Assembly (NCBI GenBank): GCA_028671895.1
Contig: CM053794.1
Location: 24,848,501 to 24,912,500, forward strand
Direction: 5' to 3'
DNA length: 64,000 nucleotides
Source: Oenanthe sinensis
Taxonomy: Eukaryota > Streptophyta > Magnoliopsida > Apiales > Apiaceae
The notes under the pieces are model-generated. The model did no database searches. It was given only the letters and a program-made list of their open reading frames with translations, and had not been told where the DNA came from. Shown here one piece after another: positions 57,958 to 64,000 of the stretch (its first letter is position 1; each line of letters opens with the position of its first letter). The position numbers were made by a program, and so were the translations under genes.

Positions 57958-58650
57958 GCTATGATAATGTGTAGCCAAAACATGCGAACTAGGTGAGGCC
58001 TAACGGCCAGCCAAGCAATGCGACATGGCTCCAACGACGCGAGGCCATAAGAACAAAGGCCGGAGACGCAAGGCCAAAGCCAAGGTCCCCGTTACAACGA
58101 AGCACATGTCAGCATGTAGGCGATGAGTCTTTTGTTTGAAGTTGCTCGAACTAGGCCCCCTCATGCGATGCCAGATCTAAATGGGCAAATAGAAATGAGT
58201 TCAGGAGTAGCGATCTGGAAGCAGTTGGTCATTGTGCAAACACGAAAAGTAAGGAAGCCTGTTAGTCATTGAAATAATGCAATCCCTCCAAGTAATCAGA
58301 AATAGCTATGACAATGTGCGGCCAGAAATCACAAAACTAGGTGAGACCTAACGGCCAACCGAGTGATGTGACGTGGGGCCTACATCACCATATAAGTGGA
58401 CGATGCGAGGCCACAACCACAGGCCCCTTTAGAACGAGCTCAGGCCAGCATCGGTGTGAAGCCACTTGGTTCTAAGGCAAACGAATCGGGCCCCCTATAT
58501 GAGGCCATAAATATGTGAGCCGATATGAATCAAGTTCGCTTAATGCGATCTGAGAATAGTTGTCATATGTAAAAAATGGTAAAGCATGTGAAGAAAAACT
58601 ACTATCTTCGCGAAGTGAAGTCATATTCAGTTCGCCAAAGCGATCTCAAA
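57958..58650 (+). repeat. Tandem duplication of about 345 bp in the 3' region
   Basis: CTATGA(T/C)AATGTG(T/C)GGCCA-type sequence begins both at about 57958 and about 58303. Each is followed by ACTAGGTGAG(G/A)CCTAACGG, then GCGAGGCCA, and later GGCCCCCT. The copies are diverged. Such 3' repeats are a known habit of Tat-type elements. Confidence 0.7.
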
Positions 58651-58896
58651 GTAGTTGTGCAAATTCTACATAAATGTGTAACATGGAGATATACTATGCG
58701 ATGCGAACAGAATATCAAAACATATATAAACAATACTATGTGAACACAGAAGAGATAGAAAAATTGGAAACACTTAAGGCAAGTTCAAAGTTATTACAAA
58801 CGCGAGGCATAGACGGTGCCTAAAACCAATCAAATTCATCTCGCAAGCGAGCACAAAGTACTTGTTCAGAAACAGATTATAACTAAAGAAAAAGAA

Positions 58897-61157
58897 CTAA
58901 GAGGCCCCATCACGGTCCTGCTGCTCATGGGATTGCTTCTCTTCAAGTTTTGTGGCTCGCTGGGCCTCCTCCTCCTCCATTTCGGCTCGAAGCCTCTCAG
59001 CATAAACTCGGGTCGCTTCACCGAGCTGGCCCCAATCAAAGCTTTGCAGCTTCTTCATGAAGGTCTTCATGAATTTCACTTGACCTAGAGCCGAGGCCTC
59101 CACAAAGGCCTCTTTCTTCTCGGAAGTGAACTGACAGATGGTGGTCTCCTGAGTGGTGATCAAGGTCTGGAGCTCATTGAGCTTGTCATCAAAGGCCTGT
59201 TTTTCCGTGACCTTGTCCTTCTCCAGATCTTTGATTTTGTCCTTCGTAGTCCTGAGATCCCTCTTCAGCGGGCTGAGATCGTCTTTCAACTTCTTCTGTT
59301 CCTCAAAAATCTTCTTTTTCTTGGCCCTCATCGACTCGATCTTGAATTTTAAAATGATATTCTACTGAGTGAGACTCCGCATTTCCTTATAACGGCTCGT
59401 CTGCCTGTAAAAGAGTTCAGCCACGACCTGAGTTAAAGCAACATTTTTTTTTCCGAGTGAAAACTGATCCCACATGTTGAGATCACTCTCGGATATGTGA
59501 GAGTGGCCCAGCTTCGCAAAAGCATTCTCGGCAGCATGAGGAGGAATAACGGCCACAACGGTGTCTTTATCCAGCCCGCTTCACTATTTTTTCGGGTCCA
59601 TTTTTACGACCTCAGCGCCAAGCGATCTTTTCTTCGAGTCATCCCGATAAGGCTTGCTTCCCGATGCCTTCGAATCCTTTGGCCTGGGAGGAGGTGCAAT
59701 CACTGCGACCTCATCCTCTTCTTCGGTGAAAGGAGGAGGGACTATGTTAGACTTTGACATATATGCATACAAAACACGAAGCGATCAGAGAACAGTTGTA
59801 AAAAATAAAATATGGCAACAATGAATGCATATGATGAAATGAATGCGATGTGAAGTGACAGATGTGAATAATGATGCATGTAATGTACCAGACTCAGTCC
59901 GGGCTCGCTTTGTGGACGGCTTATGAGATGAGCTCGCTACCGTCTTTCCCTTTTTGAGAGTCAGCCTCGCTCCTTCCTTTAAAAATTCGTGACCCTGGTC
60001 GTTTCAAACACATAGAAGAAGGGATCTTTCTATTGCCCCATGTTGCTCGGGGCCCCATGCAACAGGTTATTCCCGTTAAACTCGGGTTAGACCGATAAAT
60101 ATATCTATCCAAAGTCCTTTTCCCCCTAGGATTTCAGGTTCAAAAAGTACCCAAGAGTCTTGGCGTCGAGGTCGGGATACTTCAGCTTCTTGTACCACAT
60201 GAATAGAGCAATGGCTGACCTTCAACCATTTGTATTCACTTGGAGTGGAGCGATGTGGAAGTACTCGCACATGTCCTAGATGAAGGGGTGCATGGGCGAT
60301 GCGACCACCATTTTCCCTGTGATTGAATCTATAGCATCTTTGATGGGGTCGAGGCTAAACGATGTGACCCTCCAACTGATATTGCTCAACTGCCTCTTCC
60401 AGAGTTTGCGAAGAGAGGCTGGTAGATAGACTCATGGTGGAGATTCTCACTTCATCACCCAGTGGCTTCATGCCCAGATAAATTGGCCCCTCCAGCTCGG
60501 GCTGGTCTGGAGGAGTATAAGTCTTGCCCTCTGATTCTTTAGGCACGAACTCATAATTTTCCAGGTCGATCGACCTAGTCACAACATCGTCATCCTCGAT
60601 GTTTGAGGACTAGACCCAATGTGAGGTCACTTCGTCTTCAAGGTCAAGATCGACCTCAATACGAACCCGTTTGCCCTTCGGGTCATCGGGCTCGTAGTAA
60701 GCACTCCCCGAGGAACTTCAGCTCAAATTTCTACGAACTGGGATGGCTTGACGAGGGTGAAGGGGTTTTTCACCAGCTTGGGCCTGAACGGCTCGTTCTG
60801 TGATCCCTCAGCCTCCTCCTTTGACATGGGTCCGGGCCCGCGATTTAAGAATGAAAGATCAAGCGAGCCCGGTACCACAGGCCTCTTCCGCTTTCAGGCG
60901 TTGAGATCGCCATCACGGGGCGAATCCTTGATCGACCATTGCGGATTGAAAAATAAATTAAAGGAATCAAAGCTTGATTGCACGACTCGAGCTATATTAG
61001 CGGTAGCCTCCTCGCTAATCTCTGTCCTTGGAACTATTTGATGGCGATGCGTGCCCAACATCTCGTTCAGTTCACGTTGGAATTCGGCCGAACCCCGCAG
61101 CTTCTTTGGGTAGTGGCTGAGAGGCGAAGAGGTACTGGTCTCCGAATCGCTCGACAT
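58897..61157 (-). pseudogene. Antisense coiled-coil gene in the 3' region of the Tat-type element
   Basis: On the minus strand an ATG at 61157 begins MSSDSETSTSSPLSHYPKKL. Frames then follow in order: LENYEFVPKESEGKTYTPPD (60550), SPMHPFI with CEYFHIAPLQV (about 60290) and RSAIALFMWYKKLKYPDLDA, a Lys/Ser basic part (59770), and a 144-codon coiled coil KDLRTTKDKIKDLEKDK-like (59331-58897) ending in Glu-rich sequence. The middle resembles the putative gypsy-type transposon family (Transposase_28), known as an antisense ORF downstream of pol in Tat-type elements. Its role is not established. At least five frameshifts or stops break it. Confidence 0.6.
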
Positions 61158-61411
61158 CTGAAATAGATGGTGAATTGATTAAGGTGTGTGCCCTTAAAGA
61201 AAAAGGTCAAAAAATCTAAATGTCCTCACATCGCACACGAGCCGTTCCTAAATCTAAGGTCGAGATCGCAACGATAGGAGAAGTGGGGTGTGTGAAATGA
61301 TGCGACTTGGGGAGTAAGGTCGCATCGCATGAAGTATATATGCATGAGTGATTAAATAAGTGCTATGCAAACATAACGAAACAAAGACAAATAGTGAGTT
61401 CAGGTCGTTAC
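61158..61411 (-). other. Possible leader intron of the antisense gene
   Basis: On the minus strand AAAG/GTAACG (donor, 61412/61411) and CTATTTCAG/ATG (acceptor at 61158) bracket 254 bp. The upstream exon would not be in frame with the ATG at 61157, so it would be a 5' leader exon. Confidence 0.4.
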
Positions 61412-61605
61412 CTTTCGTGTATGTGGGTGGGCTCAAATCGCTTGAAGAAGATTGATCGGAGCTGGCTTCTCTTGAAGATTCCGACAAATGATGATGAACA
61501 AAGCAGGTTTGCACTTGAATTCTGGGCATAAAAATCACTGTTTGATCCTTGAGTGTTTGGACAAGATTTCTCGAAAATATTTTTGGAAATGATTGGAAAC
61601 TCTAC

Positions 61606-61615
61606 CTATTTATAG
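61606..61615 (-). promoter_or_regulatory. TATA box for the antisense gene
   Basis: The minus strand reads CTATAAATAG, about 80 bp upstream of the ATG at 61529 in the putative leader exon. It supports transcription of the antisense gene from its own promoter inside the element. Confidence 0.5.
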
Positions 61616-62015
61616 GCAAATGAGGATAGAAAAATGAGGTGACACGTGGCACGATCTTAGCCACTCATCTCGATCAAGTGCATGCGTCAACATGGTAACA
61701 ATATATAGTCTACCCTCCGATGGCTATAATCATGGTCGCTTCGTATTACCAACTCTTCAGTTGCTTCATGGGTCGAAGAATGTGATGAATCATGGAAGTT
61801 CACAAATTTGTTAGCTCGGGTCGTATAAGACTTAGATCAGGATCGTCGAACATTTTCAATACAAAGCATATACAATTCATAAAGGCTTGACAGATCGCTT
61901 CGCACCATTACCTGAGGCATTTACTGGTCGTTTCGCATGAAAGATTTTGACATAAATTATTATCTGATTTCACCCTGCATCTCTAATGGCAAGAATGAAT
62001 CGGGGGTAATTATTA

Positions 62016-63020
62016 TGCCCAATATTTGGACATGGCCCCGTACATTCCCAACTACATAAATTTGCCGGCCTACCTCGCATCGCTCTAAAGATGATAAAAT
62101 ATTCTAAGGCCCTTGGCCTAGCGTGAGGTTTCATCGCTAGCTCACCAATTTTAAACTCATTCAGCTTCAAGAAGGAAGAGAGAGGAGAACCGGCCCTCAG
62201 CCCCGCTCGCTTCTCATCACCTCCTAGGTCGCATGGACTTGACAGAGAGGCACTCAGCCCGGCTCGCTTGGCCAAGCTCACTGTCTCCGGATCACTTCGC
62301 TAGCCCGGAGCACTTAGCACAGATTTCTCACAACTAGCTGAAAAGCTCCTAGCCTCATGGGCTTAGCTCACTTGATATTATTTGCTAATCTGAAGACTAT
62401 AGAAGGCCCCCCGGGGTAATATCTCAACATACTTATCTATTTGAAGACAGCTAGCCCTACAGGCTCTCACCTCATCAAGGGATCCGTTCATGGTCACCTC
62501 TATATACTGCTCCCGTGAGGCCACATCACGCACAACTGCTCACGCGAGGCCACATCGCACATAACTCCTTACGGGGACCCCTTACTCTACAACTCCATGA
62601 TAGCCCCCAGAGCCGAATGGGCTTGGGCCATGGCAGTTACAAACATCTGGGAAGCCTGCCCTTCACATACGCACAGACTTGGGCCAAAGCCCTTCAAGTC
62701 TGAGGATTTGGGCCTGATGGACCGGACCAATACCTAGCCCATATAGGTAACTTGTCTTCCAAGAACTACGTGTAGCTTGAACCCCTATAAATAGGGTACG
62801 TAGGCCTCTTGTTTCAGTTGAATTGACAGTTTGCAGCAAAAGAGCAAACATTTTCTCTGGCCTTCTAACGAATCAATAGCAAGATCAGCTACCAAAATCT
62901 ATCACTTTCCTCCGGTGTTCTTCGCGTTCTTCATCAATTTCAATAGCAAAATCATCATAGTTTGCTCTGTGATTCCAACAAACCTCCGAAATACTGTTAT
63001 ACCGGTTTCTCCCTATAACA
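62016..63020 (+). mobile_element. Tentative 3' LTR of the second Tat-type element
   Basis: Begins TGCCCAATATTTGG after a G-run (CGGGGG, 62001-62006) and ends CCCTATAACA, like the CATAACA end of the other gypsy element. TATA box CTATAAATAG lies at 62785-62794. No second LTR is available for comparison, so both edges are guesses. Confidence 0.4.
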
Positions 63021-64000
63021 TCAAAGAAGTACAACTTCCACCCAAAGTGAATTCTTATAATTAATAACCAAACAAAGACTTAAGTTTCGAATGATGAAGT
63101 ATAATCATCAAATTCTTATGATTTTCACAAATCGCAACTATTGTATTTGAAAACGCGCAGTTAAAACAGTTGTATGATGTTTTGGTCTTAAGATTCGTTT
63201 GGTATTACCGTTTAAAACTAGCATTATATTGGAAAAAGCGTTTTTAGAAAAATGAAAACGCGCGGTTAAAATAGTTATATAATGTTTTGGTCTTAAGATT
63301 CGTTTAATATTACTGTTCAAAACTGTAATATGCATGTTTTGAGATATAATATAAAAAATAATGTTTTCGGAGAGTGGTAATGGTAAAACATGCGTTTACT
63401 TCATGTAAAACCAAAAAAACAGCTTTTGTTTGAGGGAACATGTTTTCCCTTTAAAAAAAAATACAATTCATGTTTAGGCACGCCCCTACTAATAGGAATG
63501 TTAGGAATGTGACTATCATCTATCCCTAGTTGTAACTGACCCGAGGGAACATGTTTTCCCTAAAGGCAGCTTGTAGACCAAAATTAGTTTTAGATTAAAA
63601 TTAAGATATCATTTTTTGATTTTTATTAAATTCTTTTTAAACTCTTTTTAACAAAAAAAACTGTTGCTACCAAACATAGCCTTACCGATTTTTTTTTTTG
63701 ACTTTTACCCGTTAGTTAATTCCACACATGTTTCGTTGCTTAGTTTACTATAAATACATACATTAGTTTAGCATTTTATCATTTGCGAACACAGTGTTGT
63801 AATAAATTCACTGATTCACTCAGCAATTCAAGGTATTATATTAATTTTAATTTTAATTAGTTTAGCATTTTATCATTTGCGAACACAATGTTTCGTTGTT
63901 TGTTACAGGATCTTCTGAGCTATCATTCTGGATTCCTGACTTGTCTAAATTGGCTACCTATGTGGGGAGAAAGTAGACAATTTTTTTTTATTGAAAATGT
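63021..64000. other. AT-rich flank with two short tandem repeats
   Basis: GAAAACGCGC(A/G)GTTAAAA with the following TGTTTTGGTCTTAAGATTCG occurs at 63149 and 63254 (105-bp period). TTAGCATTTTATCATTTGCG with the following AACACA occurs at 63767 and about 63859. No gene recognised. Confidence 0.65.

Larger units (their letters stand above)
52038..63020 (+). mobile_element. Second Tat-type Ty3/gypsy element, 5'-truncated
   Basis: Gag begins abruptly inside the capsid-like domain, so the 5' LTR, leader and gag start are gone. Then follow protease, reverse transcriptase, RNase H, second RNase H and integrase in Tat order on the plus strand. A 3' region holds a large tandem duplication, a decayed antisense gene, and a possible 3' LTR ending near 63020. 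It is a different family from the element at 20069: protein motifs differ widely and the 3' region carries a gene rather than satellites. Confidence 0.8.

Noticed and set aside
59153..61166. Plus-strand ORFs opposite the antisense gene
   Set aside because: They lack motifs and are shadows of the minus-strand coding frames.

Overview
This window is repeat-rich nuclear DNA from a flowering plant, most likely a eudicot. The evidence is one two-exon cytochrome P450 of the plant-specific CYP78A subfamily and a dense set of plant-type LTR retrotransposons: Ty1/copia with the tRNA-iMet primer site, Ty3/gypsy of the Tat type with two RNase H domains, TRIMs, and PIF, Stowaway and hAT-type MITEs. I cannot fix the species; an asterid is only a guess. 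The P450 is the only gene that looks intact and host-encoded.

Layout. 1-8428: decayed 3' part of a Sirevirus-like copia element, with repeated polypurine tracts (5.7-7.0 kb) and a probable 3' LTR. 8429-18262: two copies of one copia family (family A) lying tail to tail. Copy 1 (+) has lost its 5' half, carries a 1.6-kb solo LTR with perfect 5-bp target duplications, and ends in its own 3' LTR. Copy 2 (-) has a 5' LTR, primer site and gag, then passes straight into post-pol ORFs with no pol. 20069-28992: a complete Tat-type gypsy element (516-bp LTRs, TACGC duplications) with mutated gag-pol and a 3' region built of four kinds of tandem repeat. 29455-30173: a hAT-type element with a perfect 8-bp duplication. 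31864-33683: a tandem array of TRIM units (five LTRs, four short internal segments). 33684-37362: family A copy 3, tail ORFs plus 3' LTR. 37476-37858: a PIF/Harbinger-type MITE. 40362-42913: the CYP78A gene with a TATA box, a 16-bp palindrome upstream and one 847-bp intron. 44.1-45.5 kb: a long imperfect inverted repeat holding a Stowaway-like MITE. 46.7-48.6 kb: an ORF1-like, poly(A)-ended retroposon on the minus strand. 49.7-50.5 kb: a Helitron-like element. 50507-51582: a third copia family (LTR, primer site, start of gag). 52.0-63.0 kb: a second, 5'-truncated Tat-type element with decayed gag-pol in sense and a decayed coiled-coil gene in antisense that seems to have its own TATA box.

How the parts relate. 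The junctions give a relative order: copy 2 of family A is oldest; copy 1 inserted into its tail ORF; the solo LTR and the Sirevirus-like element later inserted into copy 1. The P450 stands in a roughly 6-kb island with only small MITE-type insertions. The least expected structural signal is a decamer (AAACTCTGAT) repeated through the family A tail ORFs in one orientation and through its LTRs in the opposite orientation. All repeat counts, identities and boundaries were made by eye.
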